From positions 1-11,955 of the forward strand of contig JABZYJ010000055.1 of the NCBI GenBank assembly GCA_015265235.1: DNA of 11,955 bases. Direction: 5' to 3'. The first letter of the stretch is position 1. Each line of letters opens with the position of its first letter. The translations under genes and the position numbers were made by a program. The stretch is from Selenomonas sp. (GTDB lineage: Bacteria; Bacillota; Negativicutes; Selenomonadales; Selenomonadaceae). Of the stretch, positions 1 through 7,346 are shown in pieces. Under the pieces are notes generated by a model, which worked only from the letters and a program-made list of their open reading frames with translations, did not search any database and was not told the DNA's origin.

Positions 1-104
1 CCCATGTACTCACCATACATGACATGGAAATGCGGAGGATTATGTTCGGCTTGCTGAAAATACATTTTGATGACAAGCCCATCAAAGCGTGCAATGACTG
101 GCAT
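1..104 (-). CDS. DUF4160 domain protein, N-terminal part (runs off window)
   Basis: The gene reads leftward from an ATG at 102-104 and is cut by the window edge after 34 codons. The visible protein begins MPVIARFDGLVIKMYF and continues with a NPPHFHVMYGEY stretch. This is the characteristic start of the DUF4160 family, small proteins (usually 70-100 residues) often encoded beside a DUF2442 partner. Their biochemical role is not established, although a toxin-antitoxin-like or regulatory role has been suggested from pairing. A strong Shine-Dalgarno GGAGG sits at 114-118, nine bases before the ATG. The gene follows dnaB in the same direction with a 47-bp gap and no visible terminator, so read-through from dnaB is possible. 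Family assignment is good; function and C-terminus are unknown. Confidence 0.8.
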   Translation of the reverse strand, partial: MPVIARFDGLVIKMYFQQAEHNPPHFHVMYGEYM

Positions 105-151
105 GGAATCTTACCTCCATTATAGGATATAAGCTATGCAGAATCAACAAC

Positions 152-1471
152 CTACTCATGTGCGAGATCGCGGAAGCGCGTGTATTCCTTCTGGAAGTAC
201 ATGCGCACGGTATCCGTCGCTCCGTTGCGGTGCTTTGCAATACTCAGTTCTGTGATATTCGCATTCTCTGTATCTTGATTGTAATAGTCCTCGCGATACA
301 AGAACATGACAATGTCTGCATCCTGCTCGATCGAGCCCGATTCACGCAGATCAGAGAGCATGGGGCGTTTGTCCGAACGCCCCTCGGTCGCACGGGAGAG
401 CTGCGAAAGAACGATGATGGGAACGTTCAGCTCACGAGCAAGCACCTTCAGCGAACGCGTCATCTCTGCCACGGCAAGTGTGCGGTTCTCCGCGCGCCCC
501 GGCGCCTGGATGAGCTGGAGATAGTCGATGGCGATGAGATCGAGCCCATGCTCCGCCTTGAGGCGGCGGGCGCGCGTGCGGATGTCAAGCACCGTCGTAC
601 TGCTCGTATCATCGAAGTAGAGTTTTGTCTTCATGATGCGGTCAGCGACCTTGACGAGCCGCTCCCACTCCTCATCATCGAGCTCGCCGCGGGCAAGGCG
701 CGTCGCGTCGATCTGCCCCTCGGCACAGAAGATACGATGCATCAGCTGCTCACGCGGCATCTCCAGAGAGAAGAAAGCAACTGTCCCGCCCTGCAGGGCG
801 ACGTGTGTGGCGACATTCAAGACGAACGCCGTCTTGCCCATGGCAGGACGTGCTGCAACAATGATGAGGTCTGAGGGCTGGAGGCCACGCGTCACGCTGT
901 CGAGCGTCGCGAGCCCCGTCGAGAGCCCCGTGATGCCGCCCTTCGCCTTGGCGAGTTCGCTCACGCGATCCACGGCGTCAAAGACGACCTCCTTCGCAGA
1001 GATAAACGCCCCCGTCGTCTGTCCTCCGGCGATGGCGAGGATCTTGCGCTCTGCATCGTCGAGCTGCTCGGCGATATCCTCGCTTGCCTCGTACGCTGCA
1101 CCCGCAATCTCCGTGCTCGCGTCGATCAGGGCGCGCAGGACAGCCTTCTCCTTGACGATCTTTGCATAGTGTGCGAGGTTCGCCGTGCTCGGCACGGTGT
1201 TCGTCAGATTGGCGAGGAACGAGATTCCTCCCACTTGCTCAAGCAGGCCTGACTTTTTCAGCGACTCGGTCACGGTCACGATATCCACAGGCTCACCGTT
1301 GCGCAGGAGCAGCTCCATCGCCTCAAAGACGGCACGATGTGCCTGACGGTAGAAGTCCTCTGCATGGAGCAGCTCCACAGCCTGCGACACCGCCGCAGGT
1401 TTCAGCATCATCGAGCCGAGCACCGAAAGTTCCGCCTCGATGCTCTGTGGTGGCACACGTCCTTCCGGCAT
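152..1471 (-). CDS. dnaB: Replicative DNA helicase DnaB (DnaC in Bacillus nomenclature)
   Basis: Hexameric 5'-3' helicase that unwinds DNA at the replication fork and recruits primase DnaG. At 439 residues it has the normal family length. The N-terminal helical domain spans about 8-110, followed by the linker helix and the RecA-like C-terminal domain from about 175. Visible motifs are Walker A ARPAMGKT (207-214), the FSLEM motif (234-238), Walker B LIAIDYLQL (312-320) and the LSQLSR motif (355-360). The RESGSIEQDAD segment (376-386) follows. The KHRNG segment (413-417) carries the arginine finger R415 and its partner K413. No intein interrupts it. The ATG at 1469-1471 has an AAGGAG ribosome binding site a few bases upstream. 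It is the fifth gene of the minus-strand cluster, 42 bp after lonC, with no terminator between them. Identification is certain at the family level. Confidence 0.97.
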   Translation of the reverse strand: MPEGRVPPQSIEAELSVLGSMMLKPAAVSQAVELLHAEDFYRQAHRAVFEAMELLLRNGEPVDIVTVTESLKKSGLLEQVGGISFLANLTNTVPSTANLAHYAKIVKEKAVLRALIDASTEIAGAAYEASEDIAEQLDDAERKILAIAGGQTTGAFISAKEVVFDAVDRVSELAKAKGGITGLSTGLATLDSVTRGLQPSDLIIVAARPAMGKTAFVLNVATHVALQGGTVAFFSLEMPREQLMHRIFCAEGQIDATRLARGELDDEEWERLVKVADRIMKTKLYFDDTSSTTVLDIRTRARRLKAEHGLDLIAIDYLQLIQAPGRAENRTLAVAEMTRSLKVLARELNVPIIVLSQLSRATEGRSDKRPMLSDLRESGSIEQDADIVMFLYREDYYNQDTENANITELSIAKHRNGATDTVRMYFQKEYTRFRDLAHE

Positions 1472-1513
1472 ATCATACTCCTTTTCGTATCATCATCCAC
1501 ACGAGGAAGGGAT

Positions 1514-3670
1514 TCAACGCGCCCCTCCGTCATGTTCTGCATTCTCTTTCCACTTCTCATCGGCAAACAGCACGGCAAAGGCCTCCTCGGCACTCTTGAG
1601 GCGGTAGATCTTCAGCCCCAGATGATCCTCGGGGATGTCCTTCTTATTCTCCCATGGGATGATGAGGGTTGAGATCCCCGCCTGTCGTGCGCCGTATGCC
1701 TTTTCAAAGACACCGCCCACCGGGCGGATCTCCCCCTGCAGAGAGATTTCCCCCGTGACTGCCACATCCTGCCGGACTGCCGCACCGGTCACGGCACTGA
1801 CAATCGCCGTCAGGATGGCCGTACCCGCGCTCGGACCGTCGATGTTGCCGCCGCCAATGATGTTGACATGGAGGTCATAGTCATGCAGGTCACGTCCCGT
1901 CAGGCGGCGCATGACTGACGCCGCATTGAACACGGAGTCCTTTGCCATACTGCCCGCTGTCTCGTTGAAGCGCACAGTTCCCTTCCCCTTTTCTGCCGCA
2001 GGGAAGGCGACGGCCTCAATCTCGATGATCGAGCCGAGGAAGCCCGCTACGCCGAGGCCAAACACTCTGCCAACAGCAGGTGTATCCGAGGCCTTCTTTT
2101 TACCAAAGGGATAGAGGCGGCTCACCTGCACAACCTCGTAGATATCCTCCTTTGTCACAGGGATACATGGAGGCTCTGTTTCACGTGAAACATTTTCCAC
2201 TTTCTTCCCATCGTCTGGTGTGGAGGATGGCTCCATGCCGAGGAGTTCTTTTTCCTCCGCGATGGATGTTTCACGTGAAACATCTGCATTTGTATCTCCG
2301 TGTATGTTCTGTTGTTCTGCAGAGGATGTCAGCTCAATTGTTTCACGTGAAACAATGCGCTCCACATCTGCATCATCCATGCGGTTCAGTGCGAGGCTAT
2401 AGGCATCGGCGAGGATGTTGATCGCCTTGCGCCCCTCAATTGTGTATGTACTGATGAGCTCTGCTGTGCCGGGGGCAAGCTCGACATGGAGGCGCTGTGC
2501 CGCGTTTTCCACAATCGTGCGGATATGCGCCGGTGTCAGCGGCTCAAAGTAGATCTCCGCGCAGCGTGAGCGCAAGGCAGGGTTGATGTGATCCGGCTCG
2601 CGCGTTGTTGCCCCGATGAGCACGAAGTCCGCCGGCGCGCCCTCCTCAAAGAGTTTACGGATGTACGGAGGGACACGCTTATCATCGGGGTCATAGTACG
2701 CGGATTCAAAGTAGGCACGCTTGTCCTCGAGCACCTTGAGCAGCTTATTTTGGAGCATCTCATCCATCTCACCGATCTCGTCGATGAAGAGAATGCCGCC
2801 GTGTGCATCGGTCACCAGCCCTGGCTTTGGCTCGGGAACGCCGCTGTCGGCAAGGTTCTTCTGCGCGCCCTGATAGATGGGGTCATGCACCGAGCCGAGC
2901 AGGGGGTTCGTCATGTCGCGCGGATCCCAACGCAGCGTTGTTCCGTCCGTCTCGACAAAGGGTGCAGTCTCTGCAAAAGGCGATACCGCGCGCTTCTTTG
3001 CCGCCTCGAGAACGAGGCGTGCCGCTGTCGTCTTGCCGACACCGGGTGGCCCATAGAGCAGTAGATGCTGGGGGTAGGGTGAGGAGAGCTTTGCCATGAG
3101 GGAGCGCACGGCGCGCTCCTGTCCGACGATCTCATCGAACGTCTTCGGGCGCAGGAGTTCCATCACGGATTGTGTGAGATGCACCTTTTCCAACGCCTCA
3201 AGTGCCTCACGCTTTTTCTTGTCATGCGGAGACTCTGCCCCGGGGCTCTCCTCCGAGATCACCTGGCGGCGGATGTCGTCCACATACTCCTCGTGATCTT
3301 TTTCGAGCTTTTCATTTACCTTGCGCTCGATCCGATCCTCCAGATCGCGCCGTGCAAGGATGCCCGCCACCTGTTCCGTCATGCGCGAGAGGATCTCGGG
3401 CAGCTCTGTCTCCGCAGGCGGGGGCGAGAGCAGCGGATCCTCCTCAAGGATGCGCATGAGTGCGAGGACGCGCTCACGGCGATCCTCCGATCGCATGAGT
3501 GCCATTGCATTCATCTTGCCCGCCTGGATGACTAGGCGCTCCGTCCCCATCGTATCGGCGAGCATGCGAAAGATCGTCGCGATCTCCTCGTCGATCTGCG
3601 CGTCCTGCGAGAGCTTCGGGTGCGCCTTCCCCGCGTCCTTGCCGCCGAATAAATCCTTAAAAAAAGACAT
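1514..3670 (-). CDS. lonC: LonC-type ATP-dependent Lon-family protease carrying three parS sites
   Basis: AAA+ serine protease of the Lon family, 718 residues from the ATG at 3668-3670, which has an AAAGGAGG ribosome binding site just upstream. The open frame extends further upstream, but without a ribosome binding site. Residues 1-160 are charged and helical (probable coiled coil around 108-135) and there is no LonA-type substrate-binding domain. The AAA+ module has Walker A GPPGVGKTT (207-215), Walker B GGILFIDEIGEM (291-302), a sensor-1 region (GATTREP, 353-359) and arginine finger candidates R367/R369. The protease domain (about 510-705) has nucleophile S614 in DGPSAGTA and K657. Their 43-residue spacing matches the Lon Ser-Lys dyad. 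Residues about 436-500 form a polar low-complexity linker containing VSRET three times (440-444, 464-468, 494-498); each repeat is a perfect parS site in DNA. The closest family I recognise is LonC (TIGR02903-like), described in spore-formers, or the related LonB. Confidence 0.9.
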   Translation of the reverse strand: MSFFKDLFGGKDAGKAHPKLSQDAQIDEEIATIFRMLADTMGTERLVIQAGKMNAMALMRSEDRRERVLALMRILEEDPLLSPPPAETELPEILSRMTEQVAGILARRDLEDRIERKVNEKLEKDHEEYVDDIRRQVISEESPGAESPHDKKKREALEALEKVHLTQSVMELLRPKTFDEIVGQERAVRSLMAKLSSPYPQHLLLYGPPGVGKTTAARLVLEAAKKRAVSPFAETAPFVETDGTTLRWDPRDMTNPLLGSVHDPIYQGAQKNLADSGVPEPKPGLVTDAHGGILFIDEIGEMDEMLQNKLLKVLEDKRAYFESAYYDPDDKRVPPYIRKLFEEGAPADFVLIGATTREPDHINPALRSRCAEIYFEPLTPAHIRTIVENAAQRLHVELAPGTAELISTYTIEGRKAINILADAYSLALNRMDDADVERIVSRETIELTSSAEQQNIHGDTNADVSRETSIAEEKELLGMEPSSTPDDGKKVENVSRETEPPCIPVTKEDIYEVVQVSRLYPFGKKKASDTPAVGRVFGLGVAGFLGSIIEIEAVAFPAAEKGKGTVRFNETAGSMAKDSVFNAASVMRRLTGRDLHDYDLHVNIIGGGNIDGPSAGTAILTAIVSAVTGAAVRQDVAVTGEISLQGEIRPVGGVFEKAYGARQAGISTLIIPWENKKDIPEDHLGLKIYRLKSAEEAFAVLFADEKWKENAEHDGGAR
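2177..2192. promoter_or_regulatory. parS site 1 (ParB binding site)
   Basis: A perfect 16-bp palindrome TGTTTCACGTGAAACA, identical to the widely conserved bacterial parS consensus. It lies inside lonC and encodes residues VSRET at 494-498 of the protease. ParB/Spo0J binds such sites, loads as a CTP-dependent clamp, spreads, and recruits SMC for origin segregation. The match is seen directly; use by ParB is inferred from the consensus. Confidence 0.93.
2267..2282. promoter_or_regulatory. parS site 2 (ParB binding site)
   Basis: Second perfect TGTTTCACGTGAAACA palindrome, 90 bp from site 1, encoding VSRET at residues 464-468 of the LonC-type protease. It is in the same codon phase as the other two copies. 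Confidence 0.93.
2339..2354. promoter_or_regulatory. parS site 3 (ParB binding site)
   Basis: Third perfect TGTTTCACGTGAAACA palindrome, 72 bp from site 2, encoding VSRET at residues 440-444. Flanking bases differ between the three copies, so they are independent short sites and not one duplicated longer block. Confidence 0.93.
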
Positions 3671-3687
3671 AGTCCTCCTTTTGAGAA

Positions 3688-3714
3688 GGGCTGATGAGAC
3701 ATGCTCATCAGCCC
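3688..3714 (-). other. Perfect 11-bp hairpin between rplI and lonC
   Basis: Inverted repeat with arms 3688-3698 and 3704-3714 (GGGCTGATGAG and its exact complement) around a 5-nt loop. In the minus-strand mRNA it lies after the rplI stop and only a few bases before the lonC ribosome binding site. No run of U follows on either strand, so it is not a typical intrinsic terminator. It could be an mRNA processing or stability element, or a weak attenuator that lowers lonC and dnaB expression relative to rplI. The structure is seen; the role is inferred. Confidence 0.6.
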
Positions 3715-3758
3715 GCTGTATTACATTATTATTTTGTGCGGGGCACTCTTGTGAATCC

Positions 3759-4202
3759 CTACTCTTTGCGCACGTGAATCTTGATCGTCGTGGCGATGTT
3801 CGGGTGTACCTTGACGACGGCCTCATAGACGCCCTCGCCCGTCACCTCTCCATTGATCGAGATCTTGCGGCGATCCACGTCGATGTTCTGCTTCTTCAGC
3901 GCCTCTGCGACATCCTTGCCCGTCACCGCGCCAAAGAGCCGTCCGTTCTCGCCGATGCGTACGGGGATCTCCACCGTGACCTTTTCGAGCTGCGCGGCCA
4001 TGAGCTTTGCCTCATCGACCTCCATCGCATTCTTGCGCGCCTTTGCGCCCGCCTGTGCCTTTGCCACGTTCACATTCGACGTATTCGCGGGGAGTGCGAG
4101 CTTCCTCGGCAGGAGAAAATTACGTCCGTAGCCGTCCGCTACCTCCACGATCTCGCCCTTTTTTCCGATATTCTTTACATCAGCCTGCAGTATGACTTTC
4201 AC
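3759..4202 (-). CDS. rplI: 50S ribosomal protein bL9
   Basis: Ribosomal protein bL9, which binds 23S rRNA at the base of the L1 stalk. The N-terminal domain has the family signature VADGYGRNFLLPRKLA, followed by the long connecting helix and the C-terminal RNA-binding domain ending in HVRKE. I chose the GTG at 4200-4202, giving 147 residues starting MKVILQADVKNIG, because bL9 proteins normally begin MKVIL. The GAGGAG ribosome binding site is about ten bases upstream of this GTG. The frame can start three codons earlier at a GTG (4209-4211), but that would leave one base between it and the ribosome binding site. The start lies inside the end of gdpP (23-nt overlap), which suggests translational coupling. 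Third gene of the minus-strand cluster. Identification is certain; the exact start is likely but not proven. Confidence 0.96.
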   Translation of the reverse strand: MKVILQADVKNIGKKGEIVEVADGYGRNFLLPRKLALPANTSNVNVAKAQAGAKARKNAMEVDEAKLMAAQLEKVTVEIPVRIGENGRLFGAVTGKDVAEALKKQNIDVDRRKISINGEVTGEGVYEAVVKVHPNIATTIKIHVRKE

Positions 4203-6183
4203 GTTGGTCACTCTCCTCTATATATGCCTTTGCTTTTTCTACCACCTGTGCGCGCACCTCGTCCAAGGGGACGCCCTTGACCTGTGCGCCTGCGACATTG
4301 GCGTGTCCGCCGCCGCCGAACGCCTCCATGATGACCTGCACATTCATCTCTCCCGACGAGCGTGCACTGATGCCTACCACATCACTCGCGAGCGGGAACA
4401 CGTAGATGCTCATGCGCACGCTGTCAACGCGGAGCATGCCGTCCGCCGCCTGTGCGGCGATGATCTGCCCGTTCGGCAGGAGATCGGGGAGACTCCCCAC
4501 GATCAGCCCGCCCGGGTAGTAGACGGCGTTTGCCTTCGCCCGTGCGAGCGATACCGTCGTCTCGTAGTCGCTCTGGAAGAGCGTGCGGACGAGTACGGGA
4601 TCGGCACCGGCGCGTCGCAGGTATGCCGCCGCATCAAAGGTGCGCACGCCCGCACCGACGTTGAAATTCTTCGTATCCACCACGACGCCCGAGTAGAGCG
4701 CCGTCGCATCGAGGCGCGTCGGGCGGATGTTATCGCCGAAGTACATGAGCAGCTCCGTCACGAGCTCGCTCGCCGAGCTGGACGCCGTCTCGATGTAGAC
4801 GAGCAGCGGGTTCTTGATAAAATGCTCGCTGCGGCGGTGATGGTCGATGACGACGACCTTCGGAATGCGCTCGAGCAGGGCAGGATCGGCAAGGATGTGC
4901 GGGATATGCGCGTCCACCACGACGAGCAGGGAGGACAGCGACGGCGTCTCCGTGATGTCGCCGGGGCGGAGGAACAGCCCCTCGTAGGCCTCATCCTTTC
5001 GCACGAGATCCACGATGCGGTCAATGCCCTCATTCATCTCGCTGAGGACAATGTGTACCTTCTTTCCGAGGGAGCGTGCCATGCACGCGATACCCATCGC
5101 CGCGCCGAACGCATCGTAGTCCTCGTTGTGGTGTCCCATAACGTACACCTCGTCCGAGTTCTCCATAATATCGCGCAGTGCGTGTGCCACGACGCGCGCC
5201 TTGACGCGCGTATGCTTCTCGATCGCCTTTGCCTTGCCGCCGAAGAACTGCGTCTTGCCGCTGATGTCGAGCGCCACCTGATCGCCGCCGCGCCCGAGGG
5301 CGAGGTCGAGCTTTGCCTCTGCCTCCTCACCGAGCTCCCGCAGGGTCTGCTCGGCGGCGAGGGAAAGACCGATGGAGAGCGTCACAGGCATGCCCTTCGT
5401 GTTGATGATCTTGCGCACCTGATCGAGGATGTCGAACTTTTCCGCGATCGCATGATCGAGGGACTTGCGGTCCAGCAGCGCCACGTACTCATCGTCGGAG
5501 ATGCTGCGCAGGAAGCCGCCGAGCCCACCGACCCAGCCGTCGATCTTTTCGTGGACGGCGAGGAGGAGCATGGACTTTTCCGTCTCGCTCTGTCCCTGCA
5601 TGATCTCATCGTAGTTGTCGATCTGAATGTAGAGGAGGGCGGTACGGCTCCCGTAGTAGCGCTTCTCGAGCGCCGCATACTCCGTCTCGTCCTCGACATA
5701 GAGCGCAATCAGCGGCTCACTGTGGTACGATTCCGCAACCATGCGGTGATAGACGCGATAGGAGTGTCCCGCGTGGGAGAAGCGGTGCTCTCCCTCCGTC
5801 CCCCAGATGGATTCAATGTTGAAATGCGGCCAGAAATCCGCAACCGCCGTGCCGGGCTCGGGCATCTCGCCGAGTGCATCGCCGAGCTGGTGATTGCACC
5901 ACTCCAGATGCCCCTCTTGATTGACGAGGAGGATCGCCTGTGGGAGGCGATCCACGGCGTAGTTCATAACCTCGCTCACATTACGGATGATGCCCATACA
6001 GTAGCGTTCAAATCGCCGTTCTCTGTCACGACATCGTTCCCACGCAAACGCGGCCAGCACCGCCCACAGGAGGAGTGCCGCCGCACCGACAAATGTGCTG
6101 TAGCAGAACGTCACGAGCGCAAGCGCAAGCATGACAATCAGATGGATCGTCAGATCGACCCACGCGGATAAGTTCCGCGGCAT
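4180..6183 (-). CDS. gdpP: GdpP-type cyclic-di-AMP phosphodiesterase (YybT, DHH family)
   Basis: Membrane-bound phosphodiesterase that hydrolyses c-di-AMP to pApA and so affects potassium and osmotic homeostasis and cell-wall stress. At 667 residues it has normal length. Two N-terminal membrane segments (about 9-29 and 31-48) are followed by a PAS-like region (about 65-170). A degenerate GGDEF domain follows (about 175-310, with SDDEY at 229-233 in place of GGDEF). The DHH/DHHA1 module then runs from about 340. Metal-binding motifs are present: H351 and the D355-Y-D357 pair, D424, D447-H448-H449 and D503. The DHHA1 glycine motif is GGGGHANVAG (623-632). The ATG at 6181-6183 has an AAGGTGAT ribosome binding site just upstream. 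It lies 79 bp after yybS in an AT-rich gap in which I see no convincing promoter, and overlaps the start of rplI. Family assignment is very secure; activity is inferred from intact motifs. Confidence 0.95.
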   Translation of the reverse strand: MPRNLSAWVDLTIHLIVMLALALVTFCYSTFVGAAALLLWAVLAAFAWERCRDRERRFERYCMGIIRNVSEVMNYAVDRLPQAILLVNQEGHLEWCNHQLGDALGEMPEPGTAVADFWPHFNIESIWGTEGEHRFSHAGHSYRVYHRMVAESYHSEPLIALYVEDETEYAALEKRYYGSRTALLYIQIDNYDEIMQGQSETEKSMLLLAVHEKIDGWVGGLGGFLRSISDDEYVALLDRKSLDHAIAEKFDILDQVRKIINTKGMPVTLSIGLSLAAEQTLRELGEEAEAKLDLALGRGGDQVALDISGKTQFFGGKAKAIEKHTRVKARVVAHALRDIMENSDEVYVMGHHNEDYDAFGAAMGIACMARSLGKKVHIVLSEMNEGIDRIVDLVRKDEAYEGLFLRPGDITETPSLSSLLVVVDAHIPHILADPALLERIPKVVVIDHHRRSEHFIKNPLLVYIETASSSASELVTELLMYFGDNIRPTRLDATALYSGVVVDTKNFNVGAGVRTFDAAAYLRRAGADPVLVRTLFQSDYETTVSLARAKANAVYYPGGLIVGSLPDLLPNGQIIAAQAADGMLRVDSVRMSIYVFPLASDVVGISARSSGEMNVQVIMEAFGGGGHANVAGAQVKGVPLDEVRAQVVEKAKAYIEESDQRESHTAG

Positions 6184-6262
6184 AGTATCACCTTCTTTAT
6201 GTTATTTATCTATATTAAACATGTATTTTCATCGCATATACAATAGATATAAACTGCTAGTA

Positions 6263-7219
6263 TTATTGCCGTTCACGAATGCGTCGGCGATAGTCGTAGA
6301 CCATATCGAATAGTCCTGTCCACGAGATGATCTGCGTCATCACGCCGTTGACGAGAATGAACACGTAGATCAGGGCGCGCACAAAAGGCGAGACGCGGAA
6401 GCGCAGGAGCAGGAAATGCAGAAGTGCAACGCCCTGCACGAGCCCCGCAAGGAACGCAATCACATAGCCGTTGAGTGCCACCTGATAGAGCAGCACGATC
6501 TCGCGCGTCGAGCCCCAGTAAATGCCGATCAGAGAGAAGGCAAAGAGATACGGGAAAACGACGGGCAGATGCCACTGGGCAAACGGCGGAAGCGCCGTGA
6601 CGGCGACACCCATGCGGCGCAGCACCTTGCGCATGACCGCATAGCAGACGCCCACCTCGATCAGCGCACTGCCCACGAAGAGCGCAGGCAGCATCAGGAG
6701 GAAGAGCTCCAGCACCTCGCTCGCTGCCGCGCGCGTCTCCTCGATCTGCACCTCGGTCATTCCGAGTGAGCGGTAGATCCCGAGGGTCTCATCCATCGCC
6801 TGCTGCATGACGGCAGGATCCATCGCAAACGGATTGATGCCGAAGAGCAGGAGGATAAGCAGGCCTGCCGCCGCCTTTCCGAGGAGAGAGGCGAGCGTGC
6901 CGCCCACGAGTGCACGCAGGGTGCCGCCCTGACGGCGCAGGAGCAGCCCGAGGGCAAGCCCCGTCGGCGCGAAGGACAGGACAAACGTCGCCCCCGCCAC
7001 AGGGGTGGCAAAGAGCATCGTGAGGAGGAGTGCCGCCACGGCCGCGAGCGCGCCGAACCGCAGCCCCGCACGCACCGTCACGAGCGCGATAAACACGGGC
7101 CAGAGCATTCCCATCATCATGGTCAGCATGGGCAGATAGATCGCCGCAAGCGCATAGACCACGGCGGCGGCAGTCATGACCCCTGCCGTGGCAGTGGGGC
7201 GTGCAGCATGCTCGTTCAT
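6263..7219 (-). CDS. yybS: YybS family (DUF2232) multi-pass membrane protein
   Basis: A 318-residue, strongly hydrophobic protein with about eight predicted membrane segments (roughly 14-50 as two, 55-71, 75-95, 105-127, 168-195, 218-236, 246-275, 279-303). It ends in a short basic cytoplasmic tail. A soluble loop lies at about 130-167. The PPFAQWHLP stretch before the sixth segment, and the position directly upstream of gdpP and rplI, fit the YybS/DUF2232 family, as in Bacillus yybS-yybT-rplI. The molecular function is unknown; some relatives are annotated as ECF-transporter S-component-like, which is only a hint. The chosen ATG (7217-7219) has AAAGGA upstream. A longer frame to 7258 lacks a ribosome binding site. 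It is the first gene of the cluster behind the promoter at 7347-7375. Confidence 0.82.
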   Translation of the reverse strand: MNEHAARPTATAGVMTAAAVVYALAAIYLPMLTMMMGMLWPVFIALVTVRAGLRFGALAAVAALLLTMLFATPVAGATFVLSFAPTGLALGLLLRRQGGTLRALVGGTLASLLGKAAAGLLILLLFGINPFAMDPAVMQQAMDETLGIYRSLGMTEVQIEETRAAASEVLELFLLMLPALFVGSALIEVGVCYAVMRKVLRRMGVAVTALPPFAQWHLPVVFPYLFAFSLIGIYWGSTREIVLLYQVALNGYVIAFLAGLVQGVALLHFLLLRFRVSPFVRALIYVFILVNGVMTQIISWTGLFDMVYDYRRRIRERQ

Positions 7220-7230
7220 TCTGTATCCTT

Positions 7231-7320
7231 TCAGCGGAGGGAGCCCCCGCACTGCCATTCAGGAAGCACGGATAAATTCAGCGCCAATCCGAGGGTCTGT
7301 TTTATCAGCGATTCCTTCAT
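7231..7320 (-). CDS. Possible 29-codon leader peptide upstream of yybS
   Basis: In the untranslated leader of the yybS cluster a short open frame runs from the ATG at 7318-7320 to a TGA at 7231-7233. It would encode 29 residues beginning MKESLIKQTLGLALNLSV. Its stop codon merges into the AAAGGA ribosome binding site of yybS, an arrangement seen in translationally coupled leader peptides. Only a weak purine-rich stretch precedes its ATG, and a frame of this length arises by chance fairly often. I do not recognise the peptide. Treat as a candidate only. Confidence 0.25.
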   Translation of the reverse strand: MKESLIKQTLGLALNLSVLPEWQCGGSLR

Positions 7321-7346
7321 TTTCTTATCGCAGGAAAGTATTCCCC

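Noticed and set aside
119..147. Minus-strand promoter-like pair (TTGATT, 17 bp, TATAAT) before the DUF4160 gene
   Set aside because: Transcription from it would begin inside or after the GGAGG ribosome binding site at 114-118, removing the site from the mRNA, so it is probably a chance match or atypical.
3768..3780. CACGTG core near the end of rplI, resembling parS
   Set aside because: Only the six-base core and little of the flanks match; the palindrome is not extended as in the three true copies.
3671..3826. Upstream extension of lonC by 52 codons
   Set aside because: The extension reads through the hairpin and into the end of rplI, lacks a ribosome binding site, and the ATG at 3670 has a strong one.
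4192..6171. 659-codon plus-strand open frame opposite gdpP
   Set aside because: It is a GC-rich antisense shadow; the opposite strand encodes an intact GdpP with all motifs, and the translation here is Arg/His/Asp-rich without any domain.
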